Origin: Hymenobacter wooponensis
GTDB taxonomy: Bacteria > Bacteroidota > Bacteroidia > Cytophagales > Hymenobacteraceae
Assembly (NCBI RefSeq): GCF_004745865.1
Contig: NZ_SRKZ01000001.1
Coordinates: 372,001-436,000, forward strand
Length of the DNA stretch: 64,000 bases
Direction: 5' to 3'
In this document: positions 50,373 through 61,100 of the stretch, piece by piece
How positions within the stretch are numbered: position 1 is the first letter of the stretch
Layout of the letters: each line of letters opens with the position of its first letter
Position numbers and translations under genes: made by a program
The notes under the pieces: model-generated
The model's database searches: none
What the model saw: the letters and a program-made list of their open reading frames with translations, nothing else
What the model was told of the DNA's origin: nothing

Positions 50373-52025
50373 TTACAGCGACACCCCACGTTTCCACGGG
50401 ATAAAGTCGGTTTGGCCGTGGCGCACGGCGGCAACTTCTTCGCCGCTGGCTACCCGAATGATATAATCCAGAATCCGCTCACCAGCCTGCTCAATGGTTT
50501 CTTCCCCATCAATTACAGTTCCGGTGTTCACGTCGATGATATCGGGCATGCGCTTGGCCAGGGCCGTGTTGCTCGAAATCTTCACCACGGGCGCAATGGG
50601 GTTGCCAGTGGGTGTGCCTAGGCCAGTAGTAAAGAGAACCACCGTGGCGCCAGAGCCAACTTCTGCCGTCGTAGACTCCACGTCGTTGCCGGGGGTGCAC
50701 AGCAAGTTCAGGCCGGGCTGCGTCACGGGCTCTGGATAATCAAGCACGGCTACTACTGGCGACGAGCCACCCTTACGCGCTGCTCCCGCCGATTTCATAG
50801 CGTCGGTAATTAAGCCGTCGCGGATATTACCTGGTGAAGGGTTCATGTCGAAGCCCGAACCTACGGCTACGGCGGAGTCGCCGTAGGCTTTCATTAGGGA
50901 GCTGAAACGCTCGGCCGTGGCAGTGTTTACGCTCCGGTCAACGAGTTCCTGCTCTACGCCGCACAGCTCGGGGAATTCGGCCAGTATTACGGAGCCTCCA
51001 AGGGCTACCATTAAGTCGGAAACGTGGCCTACGGCGGGGTTAGCCGAGATGCCCGAGAACCCATCGGAGCCGCCGCACTCTAGGCCTATGCACAGCTTGC
51101 TCAAGGGGGCGGGCTGGCGCTGGAGCTGGTTGGCTTGCATCAGGCCTGCGAAGGTCTGGCGCAGGGCCGTGCTCACCAGCGTTTCCTCAGTGCCCAGCTT
51201 TTGCTGCTCCAGAATAAACAAGGGCTTATTGAAGTTGGGGCTGCGCTTGTTGATTTCGTCCTGCAGCATGCTCACCTGGGCATTTTGGCAGCCCAGGCTC
51301 AGCACTGTAGCACCCGCCACGTTAGGGTGCGTGATGTAGCCAGCTAGTAGGCCACACAGCGTTTGAGCATCCTGACGGATGCCGCCGCATCCGCCCTCGT
51401 GGCTTAGGAACCGAATACCATCCACGTTCGGGAAGGGCTTTACCTTTTGCTGGTTGATTTCGGCTGAGTGTAAGTCAGTGGCCAGAATTTCTTCCACGGA
51501 TTTACCGGCCTGCATCAACTCCAACAGCGCCTGCGTTTGAGGCTGGTACGACTTACGGCGGGCGTAGCCCAGGTCATTTACCAAGGCTTCTTCCAGCACC
51601 TGAATGTTGCGGTTCTCGCAGAATACCAGCGGGATAACCAGCCAGTAGTTGGAGGTACCCACGCTGCCATCGGCTCGGTGGTAGCCCATAAAGGTGCGGT
51701 CTTGCCACTTGCTCACGTCGGGAGCTTGCCACTCAGCACGGCGCTGGTGGTGCTCGTCGTAGCTGTCGGTGGCATGTTTCATGTTGGCCGTGGTCAGGAG
51801 GCCACCCACGCCAATTGCTTCGCGCGCCTTGCCTACCAGCACGCCGTACATGTGCACGGGGTCGCCGGGAGCCAGAAACTCCAGGGCTAGTTTATGCTTG
51901 GCCGGAATGCGTTCCGTAGTCGTAACGGTAACACCATCCCAGGTTACCGGAGTGCCAATAGGCAGGTCGGTGAGAGCGACCAGCACGTTATCCTGCGGAT
52001 GTATTTTGGCTACCAGATGTTTCAT
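50373..52025 (-). CDS. uxaA: Altronate dehydratase
   Basis: Dehydrates D-altronate to 2-keto-3-deoxygluconate. The 550-residue protein has an N-terminal SAF domain (MKHLVAKIHPQDNVLVALTD) joined to the catalytic domain with GYHRADGSVGTSNYWLVIPLVFCENRN, SHEGGCGGIRQDAQTL, LECGGSDGFSGISANPAVG, and the C-terminal GTPTGNPIAPVVKISSNTAL, the last being diagnostic. The conserved Cys residues are consistent with an iron-dependent centre. It follows uxaB by 105 bases and is followed by a spacer with two hairpins before uxaC. Confidence 0.96.
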   Translation of the reverse strand: MKHLVAKIHPQDNVLVALTDLPIGTPVTWDGVTVTTTERIPAKHKLALEFLAPGDPVHMYGVLVGKAREAIGVGGLLTTANMKHATDSYDEHHQRRAEWQAPDVSKWQDRTFMGYHRADGSVGTSNYWLVIPLVFCENRNIQVLEEALVNDLGYARRKSYQPQTQALLELMQAGKSVEEILATDLHSAEINQQKVKPFPNVDGIRFLSHEGGCGGIRQDAQTLCGLLAGYITHPNVAGATVLSLGCQNAQVSMLQDEINKRSPNFNKPLFILEQQKLGTEETLVSTALRQTFAGLMQANQLQRQPAPLSKLCIGLECGGSDGFSGISANPAVGHVSDLMVALGGSVILAEFPELCGVEQELVDRSVNTATAERFSSLMKAYGDSAVAVGSGFDMNPSPGNIRDGLITDAMKSAGAARKGGSSPVVAVLDYPEPVTQPGLNLLCTPGNDVESTTAEVGSGATVVLFTTGLGTPTGNPIAPVVKISSNTALAKRMPDIIDVNTGTVIDGEETIEQAGERILDYIIRVASGEEVAAVRHGQTDFIPWKRGVSL

Positions 52026-52130
52026 TTCTTCAGAGTATTTTCAGTCTGTAGCAGACCGTGTTCAGGACGCAGATGTGTTGTGGGTGATAGGCCTAGCGCG
52101 TGCTTCAGTTGATTGGCTAGGCCTATTTGC

Positions 52131-53663
52131 CTACTCCGCCGTAGCCTTTTGCCCAACAGTTTTGTTGAGCGTTTCGGCTACGGTGGCGTGTGCTCCTTGC
52201 GTCAACAATTTTTCGAGGTAACGAGTTACCGCTGCCGCGAAACCAGGCAGTGCCGACAGGTCGTGGCCCCACAACGCTTGGTTGTGCAGCACAGTGCGCG
52301 TTAGCTCGGCAGGCTGCAAGCGGTTCCACAGGTCAGCGAAGTAATCGGCCTTCTCATCCTGGATGGGGTAGGCCTGTCCGTTGGCTTCACCATACCATAC
52401 TTGCTCCTCCTGGTGGGTGCCGCGCATAAAGAGTAAGTACGCTGCAAACCCGAGGGCCATATAGTGCGGCACGGCCCCAAGCTGCTTGTAGTAGTGCAGC
52501 AAGGTAGGCACGTTGCGCATGTGCATCTTGGCCGTGTAGTTCATGGTGATGGCTAACCACCGGTGCTCAATAGCGGGGTTACGGAAGCGGTCCAGCACCT
52601 GCATCCCGAAGCGCTGCCCGGCCTTTTCATCCACGGCGTACGGAATACCCGGCAGCAGGTCAGCCAGCATGAGGTTATGAATGAACCCCGCCACGCAGTC
52701 GTCTTCCATAGCCTCGCGCACAGTGCCAAAACCCGCCAAGAAGGCTAGGCCACAACTGAGCGTGTGGGTGCCGTTCAACAGGCGCAGCTTCATCTCCCGA
52801 AACAGGTTAATGCTGGGCTGCACAATTACGCCGGCATCTACCTGCTCAAACGACAGAATCTGCTTTACCCGCTCGTCGCCCTCAATGGCCCACAGCGTGT
52901 ATACTTCCGACATGGTCAGCAGCTCATCCTCGTAGCCCAGTTCTTCCGCCATTTCGGCTTGTACGCTGGCGGCTGGGCGGCCCGGCACAATGCGGTCAAC
53001 CAGTGAGTTGCACACCTTATTAGCTGTTTCCAGCCAGTCGATAAACTCAGCATCGAGGTTGTTGCGGTGGGCTTGCTCCAGCAAAATAGCTTCGAGCTTG
53101 GTGCCATTGTCCGGAATCAGCTCGGCTGGCACAATCACCAGGCCCTTTTCCTTGTCGCCGCCAAACGCTTGGAAGCGGGCATGCAGGAAAGCTAGCAACT
53201 TGCCGGGGAAGGAGGTCGGCGGGCTCTGGGTCACGTCGTCGGCTACCAGCTGAATACCTACTTCGGTGGTGTTGGAAATGACCACCTGCAGATCGGGGTT
53301 GGCAGCGCAGGCCAGAATTTCGGCCCACTGGCTTTTGGCCGACAGCACCCGGCTGATAGCCGAGCACACCACGTTTTCCTCAATCTCGCGGCCATCTTCA
53401 ATGCCCCGGATACCGAGCGTGTAAAGCCCATCCTGGCGAGTGAAGGCGTCGATGTCGCCGCCATCCGTGCTTTTCACCACCACAATACGGCCATTGAAAA
53501 CGCCTTGGCGGTTGGCCTTGTCGATGAGGTAATCGGGCAGGCCGCGCAGCAGCACGCCCGTACCAAATTGCAGGACTTTCTCGGGCAGCTCAAACAGCTC
53601 CGGAGTTGGCAATGCGGCGGCCGAAGTGGCCTGCAGTACGAATTCTTTTGATAAGTGTGGCAT
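52131..53663 (-). CDS. uxaB: Tagaturonate reductase
   Basis: Reduces D-tagaturonate to D-altronate with NADH. The 510-residue protein starts at ATG 53663 (MPHLSKEFVLQ) and has the N-terminal NAD-fold LQFGTGVLLRGLPDYLIDKAN, VISNTTEVGI, IVPAELIPDNG and the mannitol-dehydrogenase-like C-terminal helix bundle with KLRLLNGTHTLSCGLAFLAG (Lys and His of the active site). An open frame of 45 codons upstream (to 53798) lies within the neighbouring gene and is not real. The stop of the pectinesterase/lyase gene is 10 bases upstream, so the two are in one operon. Confidence 0.95.
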   Translation of the reverse strand: MPHLSKEFVLQATSAAALPTPELFELPEKVLQFGTGVLLRGLPDYLIDKANRQGVFNGRIVVVKSTDGGDIDAFTRQDGLYTLGIRGIEDGREIEENVVCSAISRVLSAKSQWAEILACAANPDLQVVISNTTEVGIQLVADDVTQSPPTSFPGKLLAFLHARFQAFGGDKEKGLVIVPAELIPDNGTKLEAILLEQAHRNNLDAEFIDWLETANKVCNSLVDRIVPGRPAASVQAEMAEELGYEDELLTMSEVYTLWAIEGDERVKQILSFEQVDAGVIVQPSINLFREMKLRLLNGTHTLSCGLAFLAGFGTVREAMEDDCVAGFIHNLMLADLLPGIPYAVDEKAGQRFGMQVLDRFRNPAIEHRWLAITMNYTAKMHMRNVPTLLHYYKQLGAVPHYMALGFAAYLLFMRGTHQEEQVWYGEANGQAYPIQDEKADYFADLWNRLQPAELTRTVLHNQALWGHDLSALPGFAAAVTRYLEKLLTQGAHATVAETLNKTVGQKATAE

Positions 53664-53673
53664 AGCCAAAATC

Positions 53674-55794
53674 CTAGAGTTTGCTTCCCTCTTGTTTCGT
53701 TGCGTTGGCGGCCCATTTCTGCTGCCACTTGGGGTATTCCCGCTGCAGTAGTTTCTCGGGCCAAGTGCCGGCGTACAGGTAGCCCGCGCGGCGCTCATTT
53801 TCTATTTCGCTTAGTGCATAGTGCACTTTGCTGTCGCGCCCCACGTAAATGGGGCGGTTAGTTTCCAGCTCGTAGAACCGTGCCCACAACGTGGCACCCG
53901 GCTCCGCTACTATTACCCGGTCGCGGCCAGTGGGCTGGTTGGGGTCTTTGATTTCCTTCATGGCCTGATTCGGTAGTTTCACCTTTTCAAACCAGGCTAT
54001 TGCACTGGTAATAGCCTTTCTCACCTCTGGCGAAGGGTTCTCAATGCCCATCAAAAACTCTACGATGGCTGCCGACTCATCTCCGCTTAGCGAAGCCAGC
54101 TCGAAGGCGCGAGCTTTGGCCGGCTGCAGCGTTTTTTCATCGTACTGTGCGCACCAGGCGGTCAGCTGGCCTTTCTGCACATATTGCGTTTTGAGGATGC
54201 AGGAAATTCCTCGCTCCACCGCCTCTTTCGCCAGGGGAACTAGAGCTGGGTCTACCGCCGCAAAATCACCCTGCTGCCCGGCCACGGCCCGTAATACTAG
54301 CAACGCCCGAATCATGGCGTTGTCGTTGTAAGTAATCTGGTGCCGGTAGTTGCTGAAGTCGGGGTAGAACTGCGGGAAGCCGCCGTTGGCGTACTGCATT
54401 TTCAGCAGGTACAGGATGCCTCGCTCGGCCGCCTCTTTGTAGGCCACTTTGTTGCTGGCTTTATAGGCCTTCAACAGGTAGGTAATTTCCCGAGTGGTTG
54501 CGTTGTTGTCGATGGTAGCATCGGTGCGACCAGCATCAGCCAGGGAAGCGGCGCGCAGTGCTGCCGAAAGCGGCTTGCTGTAGTCTACCTTAGCCTCCTT
54601 CACGGCTTTAGGCCACCCGCCCACGCTACGCTGGTAAACCAGCATTTTCTCGGCCACGCTATCCACCTGGTCGGTGCGTAAGTTTACCGCCGTAGGCAGC
54701 ACTGAGTTGGTATTCTGCGGGTTGGATGGCGGCAGCGCTACCGTAGCCTTCTTACCAGACACAGGGTACCACCGGCCGCCGTAGGTCCAGTCAGCAGTTA
54801 TCTTCTTGGCTTTGGGCGCTCCTTCGGCGGTTTTCAGATTGTCCTGGTGCCAGGTGTAGTCGCCGCCCTGGCGGTGGCAATTCTGGTAGTACACACGGCG
54901 GCCCCACTGCTTTGCGCCGGGGCCGGAGGTGGCCCAATAGATATCTGCATCGGCCATGTTCTGGGCAAACTTGCAGTCGATAAGGTAGAACTGTGCTTCG
55001 CGGTGAAAGCGACCCAGCTTGAAGTTGTCGTCACCCTCGAAGGTGCAGTTCTTCAGCACCGTTTTCTCGTCCTTATTGCCGGAGCCATCGTGCCAGATGG
55101 CGGCATTGGGGTTGTGGCAAATGAAGCGGCAGTTTTCGGCGTAAGCCCAGCCCCGGGGGCAGTAGAAATCTACCCCGCCTTCCATGGTGCAATCCTTGAA
55201 ATAGTAGAGGCCCGCATCCACATCCCAGGGGCTCACGGTGTCGCCACCCAGGGCCCGGAATGTGCAGTGCTTCACCGTTAGGCGAGTAGTACCGGGCATC
55301 GTGCGCAGGGCCATTTGGTGCCCATTTTTACCGATGGTTCGTTTGCCGCTGGGGTCGGTGGCGCAGTCTACCGTCACGTCGCCTTTGGCATCGAAGCCGT
55401 AGCTGTTAATAACGGTGAGGTTCTCCAGGGTGATGTCGGGCGAGTTGCGCATGTTGAGTGTAGCCACTCCCCAGTCATCCTGGCCGGCTACGGGGTCACA
55501 ACGCCACTCGTCGCGGGCTTGCGGGTAGGTTAGCACCACGCCCTTTTCGCTCTGCCCTCTAAGGATGATATTCTGCTTGCCATCCACGAATACCTTCTCG
55601 CGGTAGGTGCCATTCTTGATGTACACCGTGCGCGACTTAGCGGCTTCGTTGGGAAGGCTGTTCAGGGCGGCCTGGATGGTCCGGAACTGCCCCGAACCAT
55701 CCGCCGCCACCGTCACCTGTTGGGCACGGGCCGATTCTATTCCCATTTCCCCAACCCCCACCAACAGGAGCAGTAGTTTCAATATGTGTTTCAT
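53674..55794 (-). CDS. Bifunctional secreted pectinesterase / pectate lyase (CE8 + PL10)
   Basis: A 706-residue secreted enzyme with two catalytic domains. ATG 55794 opens a signal peptide (MKHILKLLLLLVGVGEMGIE, cut near ARA-Q). Residues about 25-340 form a pectin methylesterase (family CE8) beta-helix: VTVAADGSGQFRTIQAALNS, YIKNGTYREKVFVD, and the active-site GGVDFYCPRGWAYAENC (Asp). Residues about 370-706 are a pectate lyase of the PL10 type: YQRSVGGWPKAV, DNNATTREITYLLKAY, FPQFYPDFSNYRHQITYNDNAM. The pairing lets one protein remove methyl esters and then cleave the exposed polygalacturonate. It follows kdgF by 16 bases and leads into uxaB. Confidence 0.92.
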   Translation of the reverse strand: MKHILKLLLLLVGVGEMGIESARAQQVTVAADGSGQFRTIQAALNSLPNEAAKSRTVYIKNGTYREKVFVDGKQNIILRGQSEKGVVLTYPQARDEWRCDPVAGQDDWGVATLNMRNSPDITLENLTVINSYGFDAKGDVTVDCATDPSGKRTIGKNGHQMALRTMPGTTRLTVKHCTFRALGGDTVSPWDVDAGLYYFKDCTMEGGVDFYCPRGWAYAENCRFICHNPNAAIWHDGSGNKDEKTVLKNCTFEGDDNFKLGRFHREAQFYLIDCKFAQNMADADIYWATSGPGAKQWGRRVYYQNCHRQGGDYTWHQDNLKTAEGAPKAKKITADWTYGGRWYPVSGKKATVALPPSNPQNTNSVLPTAVNLRTDQVDSVAEKMLVYQRSVGGWPKAVKEAKVDYSKPLSAALRAASLADAGRTDATIDNNATTREITYLLKAYKASNKVAYKEAAERGILYLLKMQYANGGFPQFYPDFSNYRHQITYNDNAMIRALLVLRAVAGQQGDFAAVDPALVPLAKEAVERGISCILKTQYVQKGQLTAWCAQYDEKTLQPAKARAFELASLSGDESAAIVEFLMGIENPSPEVRKAITSAIAWFEKVKLPNQAMKEIKDPNQPTGRDRVIVAEPGATLWARFYELETNRPIYVGRDSKVHYALSEIENERRAGYLYAGTWPEKLLQREYPKWQQKWAANATKQEGSKL

Positions 55795-55810
55795 AGCGCA
55801 CTGCACAGGC

Positions 55811-56152
55811 CTACACAAAGTCTTCCCGCATCGGGCTAAAAGAATCAAGCAATACCCCGGCTTCCTCGCACACCACGCCGTGCCACACGTTGGATGGGGC
55901 CTGAAAGCCCTCTCCCGCCCTGAGCACGCGCTCCTCCTCCCCTACTAGGCAGCGGAATACACCGCTCTCCACGTAAGTAATTTGGGCGTGCACGTGGCGG
56001 TGCGGCGCGCCTACGGCACCAGCTTCAAACGCCACTTTAACCAGCATCAGATCGGGCCCGTAGGCCAGTATGGTGCGGCGCACTCCTTCTCCTACTGTCT
56101 CCCACTGCTGGGTTTCGTTTGTGAGGAAATGCTGATCAGCGAAAGCGGCCAT
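55811..56152 (-). CDS. kdgF: KdgF-type cupin, pectin degradation
   Basis: A 113-residue cupin. KdgF linearises the unsaturated 4,5-galacturonate released by lyases to 5-keto-4-deoxyuronate. The metal ligands are in PHRHVHAQITYVESG (His51, His53 and Gln57 in HxHxxxQ spacing) and His91 in SNVWHG; the end LLDSFSPMREDFV is the KdgF signature. Length is normal. It is 16 bases ahead of the CE8-PL10 gene, whose lyase domain produces its substrate. It follows susD with a 79-base gap. No kduI or kduD, the next enzymes of that branch, is in the window. Confidence 0.92.
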   Translation of the reverse strand: MAAFADQHFLTNETQQWETVGEGVRRTILAYGPDLMLVKVAFEAGAVGAPHRHVHAQITYVESGVFRCLVGEEERVLRAGEGFQAPSNVWHGVVCEEAGVLLDSFSPMREDFV

Positions 56153-56231
56153 TTTGCGGGGAAAGAAGGTGTAGTGCTGAGTGAAGTGAAGTACCAGGAT
56201 TTTCTCCTGGCACCCCTCATGTAGTCTCCTG

Positions 56232-58082
56232 TTAGTACCCTGAGTTTTGCACCAAAGCAGGGTCAGAAGCTAGTGTGCTCTGCGGAATTGGCAGTAGCTC
56301 TTTGCCTAGGCCAGGCACGTATTCAGCGGCTAAGCCCGCGCCAGTGCTGGCGGCAGTGGTTGTACCTAAAGTGTAGGAAGTACCAGCCGGCCGAAGGTTC
56401 GCGAGATAAGCGGCATCAATTGCCTGACGCCAGTTTACACGTACAGTACCCGCAGGAGCAGTAGTGTTGCTGGGTGACGGACGATAGAACGAACGCGTCC
56501 ATTGTACTTCACCAGCAGCTGGCGTTTTGTAATACATGTACTGAGGTACATTCTGATAAGGAGCCTGATTTTTGGCCAGCTTCTCAATATCAGCCTTCAC
56601 CTCGGCAATTTTGGTAGCAAACAGGTTCCAGCGAATCAGGTCATACTTGCGGATGCCTTCACCACCAAACTCCAGGTAACGCTCATTCACGATGGCGTTG
56701 AACATGGTTTCCTTAGAGGTCAGATTCAAACCCGCCGCCGCTTTGGTTGCATTGCGAAAAGCACGAGTGCGTACTTGCAGCAAAGCGTCTTTTGCGGCTT
56801 GCGTAGGACCATTCAACTCATTTTCAGCTTCTGCAAACATGAGAACTACGTCAGCGAAGCGGATGATAGGCCAGTTGTAGCCTAGGTAGTTAGTAGAACC
56901 CGTTACCAATGGCACGTGCCAGTCGCGGCGGAATTTGCCATCCGTTACCACGTTCAGCGCTACCCCCGAAAAGAAGGTGCTGGTGCTGGCCATACCATAG
57001 GGCGTCAGGGTCACATCACGGCGAGTATCGGTTGAGTCGAACGCGTAGAAGTACGTGGGGGCAGCAACCATGGCCCCTTGGGTTAAGCCGTAAGCACTAG
57101 CGGCGTTTTGCAAACGCGGACCATTGTAATAGCCTTGCTTGCTGTCAGAAGCCGCCGTGGACCCGCCCGCGCCTACCTGAAACAAAATTTCATTGGCAGC
57201 ATCGGGGCGCTGCTGGTTAATGCTCTGGAATACTTCTAGGAACGTGGTGTTTAGCTTGTGCTCGTTAGGACGCGCCATCAGTTCAGCGCACTCCTGGCGG
57301 GCAATACGGTAATAGTCAAGATAATCAGCAGGGCGTACCATCTGCGTTCCTTTCAGGGAGTAGCCACCCCGATAGAGTGCCAACCGGGCACGCAACGCTT
57401 TCACGGCGCCTTTAGTAATCCGCTCATTGGCAGTACCGGCTGCCGAGCGCCAAGGCACTAATTTTTGAGCCTCACCTAAATCACTGATGAGACGCTTAAG
57501 CGTTTCATTTCGGTCGGCATTAGGCAAATTGAAATTCTGCCCCGAAACAGATGGTGTGAATTGAGCCGGCACATCGCCCCAATTGCGAATCAGCTCGAAC
57601 AGGTACTGAGCGCGCAGAGTTAAGGCTTCGCCGTGCAACCGGTGCAGTGCGGCTGTATCAGCGGCACTGCCACTAGTGTAAAGCGTCATCTGCGGAATTT
57701 GCTGAATGCAAATGTTGGCCCGCTCTACGCCCTGGTACAACTGGTTCCAGGGGTTAGTGATTTCCGTGTTAGTGGCCAGTGCTTTATAACGAGCAATGCT
57801 GCGACGCTGTCCGTCTGGGGCACCCGGCGAGCCAATCATCTCGTCTGTATCCACAGAGTAGTACAGGCTAACGCGCTGACCATAGCCATTATCGCCTGAA
57901 AGAGGGTCGTAGGCCCCGATAACAGCGGTTGTTGCACCAGCTACGGTACTGAAAACATAGGAAGTAGTGTTGAGGGCAACTGGCTCTACTTCCAGAAAGT
58001 CTTTGCAGGAAGATACCAATCCGGCAGTTCCGGTTAACGCTACAGCGGCAGCTATGGCCCGGAAGGGGAATAAGGATTTCAT
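56232..58082 (-). CDS. SusD/RagB-family nutrient-binding lipoprotein
   Basis: A 616-residue lipoprotein with the signal MKSLFPFRAIAAAVALTGTA and lipobox LVSSC. The N-terminal CKDFLEVEPVALNTTSYVF, the helical TPR-like NPWNQLYQGVERANICIQQI, the LRAQYLFELIRNWGDVP segment and the C-terminal KYDLIRWNLFATKI plus GLGKELLPIPQSTL are standard in SusD proteins. It sits on the cell surface over the SusC pore and binds the oligosaccharide. Here the substrate is very probably a pectin fragment, judged from the enzymes beside it. It follows susC by 31 bases. Confidence 0.96.
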   Translation of the reverse strand: MKSLFPFRAIAAAVALTGTAGLVSSCKDFLEVEPVALNTTSYVFSTVAGATTAVIGAYDPLSGDNGYGQRVSLYYSVDTDEMIGSPGAPDGQRRSIARYKALATNTEITNPWNQLYQGVERANICIQQIPQMTLYTSGSAADTAALHRLHGEALTLRAQYLFELIRNWGDVPAQFTPSVSGQNFNLPNADRNETLKRLISDLGEAQKLVPWRSAAGTANERITKGAVKALRARLALYRGGYSLKGTQMVRPADYLDYYRIARQECAELMARPNEHKLNTTFLEVFQSINQQRPDAANEILFQVGAGGSTAASDSKQGYYNGPRLQNAASAYGLTQGAMVAAPTYFYAFDSTDTRRDVTLTPYGMASTSTFFSGVALNVVTDGKFRRDWHVPLVTGSTNYLGYNWPIIRFADVVLMFAEAENELNGPTQAAKDALLQVRTRAFRNATKAAAGLNLTSKETMFNAIVNERYLEFGGEGIRKYDLIRWNLFATKIAEVKADIEKLAKNQAPYQNVPQYMYYKTPAAGEVQWTRSFYRPSPSNTTAPAGTVRVNWRQAIDAAYLANLRPAGTSYTLGTTTAASTGAGLAAEYVPGLGKELLPIPQSTLASDPALVQNSGY

Positions 58083-58113
58083 ATTGCTGAAGTGGGAAAG
58101 CAGTGGGTGGGAA

Positions 58114-61100
58114 TTACAGGGCCAAGTTCACTCCGAACAAGAAGGCGCGGCTACGTGGGTAGGCGGCATAATCAACACCAGGCGTAAGTGGCGATGAGCG
58201 GCGGGTGTTTACCTCTGGGTCGTAGCCGGTGTACTTGGTGAAGGTGTACAGATTGTTCAGAGTCACGTAGAAGCGAACCTGGTTCATCTTCACGTGCTGA
58301 ATCAGCGTTTTGGGCAGTGAGTAGCCTACCGTAATGTTGTTAACGCGGAGGAAAGAGCCATTTTCCACGGCCCATGAGTGTAGGAAGTAGCGTTGGGTAG
58401 GCGTCCAGATCTTGGCATTCTGGTTTACTTCCCGTAGCGTGTTGAGGTCGGTTATCCGGGTACCATCGGAGTTAATAGTGCGGTACCGGTCTTCCATTAC
58501 ACCAAGCAGATTGCTGAACACCGTGTTGGGCGTGTTCGTGGTAAACTCAATCTTGTTGGCGTTGTACACATCGTTGCCCAACACAAAGTTGAGGAAGATG
58601 CTGGCGTCGAAGTTTTTGTAGGTGAATTGCTGGTTTAAGCCGCCCGTCACTTTGGGGTTGGCGTTGCCGATTACCGTTTGGTCCAGGTCGTTTACGGTAC
58701 CATCACCATTTAAATCCTTTAGCTTAATCACACCCGGCTGAGCCACTTGGCCTACCGCAGTACCAGAGGGTAGCAACCCAGCTTTTGGAATCCATAGGTT
58801 TGTGGCCGTATTGAACCCCTCGAAGTCGTCAGCGGTGTAGAAACCATCGGTCACGTAACCGTACATCTCCCCTACTGGCCGGCCTACAACGGCTTTGTAA
58901 TCAGCTGCAGAAGCGAAGTTAGAACCTGCCCAGCCAGAGTTGATACCAGAAATTTCTTTCAAGTCTCCTCCCAAACTTTCAATGCGCCCACGGTTCATAG
59001 AAGCGTTGGCAGTGGCGGTCCAGGTAAAGTCAGGCTTGTTGAAAATGGTGCCTGTCAATTGCAGTTCAATACCTTTATTAGAGGTCTTACCTACGTTCTG
59101 GAGCTGACTGGTATATCCCAAGAAGGGCGGAATGGGGACGTTGATCAGCAGATCTGAGGTAGTGTTATAGTACACATCACCCGTGAACTGCACCCGGTTG
59201 TCCCATAAAGCTAAATCGATACCGATGTCTCGGGAGGTAGTTACTTCCCACTTCAGTTTATCATTAGACAATGTAGTGGCCGAAGCACCTAGCACAGGGC
59301 TGTGGTTGAGGTAATACGGCGCATTACCAGCTTCAAATAGTTGGTCATACTGGAAGTCGCCGATGCGGTTGTTTCCGGCTTGACCGTAGCTCAGACGCAG
59401 TTTTAGGTCTGATACAGCAGGCACTCCTGTAAAGAAGTTTTCTTTAGAAATACGCCACGCAACGGAAGCGCCAGGGAAGTAAGCCCATTTGTTACCAGCT
59501 TTAAACTTCGACGATCCGTCAGCGCGGAAAGTACCGGTAAAGAGATACCGGTCGTCGTATGAATATGTTAGACGGCTGAAGCCAGAGAGCAAGGTATAGT
59601 CTTGCGGAATACCAGTACGGGGCAACACTGGCTGGGCCGTGACTCCGGTTGGTAGTACCCCCTGGTTGATGTTAGCCCAAGCCCGCTCAGCGGTGATGTC
59701 TAGGGGCAGGAAGTTTGTCTGGATATACTGCAGTCTGTTACGCTGCTGGTAGGTCTCTTCCCCCACCAACAATCCAATCATATGCTTATCCTTCGTGAGG
59801 CTGTAATCCAACACGTTGGAGTTATTAAGCGTAACCTGATTGCCCGTGGTAATGGTAGCAAACGGCAGCTCATTATACCCACCTGCAGGCTGGCGGATGG
59901 TTGGTGAGAACCGCCCGTTAAACGTGTTTACCTCCGTGTTGGTGATATCGAAGCCAGCAGTAGAACGGAACACTAGGCCTTTCGCCAAATCCAGCGCTAA
60001 GTTGGCACCAACGTTAAAGGTGCGGCGCTTATCGTCCCGGAATTCGTTGTCAATGGCAACGAGGGGATTGATGAGCGAAGAGGTAGTGAAAAATTCTGGG
60101 TCGAAGATGTTAGGATCAATCAGCACACCAGTGCTTCTCGGTACCGATAAGGGCAAATACTGTACTGCGTTCCGTAAGCGGGAAGTAGTATTGGAACCGG
60201 AGCTTGAAGTACCTGCTCCTTTGGCCGTCTGGTCGTTGAAACGCACGTTTAAGCCAATGCGGAGCTTCTCTAACGGCTTGGTGTCAAACCGGAAGTTGAC
60301 CAAGTTGCGGCTGTAGCCAGATGCACGCTGAATGCCATCTTCGTCATTACGAGTCAGACTTAGGGAATAGGTTGTTCCCTTCACGCCTCCTGATACCGAC
60401 AAGTTGTGGGTTTGCTGGAAAGCATCGCGGCCAAAAGCTTCATCCTGCCAATCCAGGAAGGGGGAATTACGTGCCCGATTGAGCGTATCACTCAGGTAGT
60501 TAGAGCTACCAAACAGCTTCCTGTAGGCATCTAGGCCAGTAGTTCCTACCTGCTGGGAGCGCTCAAACTGGTAATCCAGGTATTCGGCGGGGCCTAGCAC
60601 GTCAAGCTTCTTGCTGATGCGACGGAAGCCCGCAAAGCCGTTGTAGCTGATAACCGTTTTACCCTCAATACCTTTTTTGGTAGTTATAATAACTACCCCG
60701 TTGGCACCACGAGCACCATAAATAGCTGTAGCCGAGGCATCCTTCAGCACATCGACGGAAGCAATATCCTGCGGCGCAATTACGGCCAGCGCATTATCTA
60801 TTTGTATGCCGTCAACTACGTAAAGCGGAGAGTTGTCTTGAGTAATCGACCCTCCACCCCGCACCCTAACACGTACGTCTTGGTTACCAGGAGTTCCTTC
60901 AGAAGAGGTTAGCTGCACGCCAGCCAAGCGCCCAGTAAGGGCTTCGGCAGCGGAGTTAACGGGAATGTCTTTGATCTGCTGGGCGCCTACCGACGATACT
61001 GAACCCGTTACGTCGCGGCGTTGTACGGCCTGGTAGCCGATAACGACTACGTCGTCCAGGGTTTTAGTATCCTCTTTTAGCGTAACGTTGATGTCGGTTT

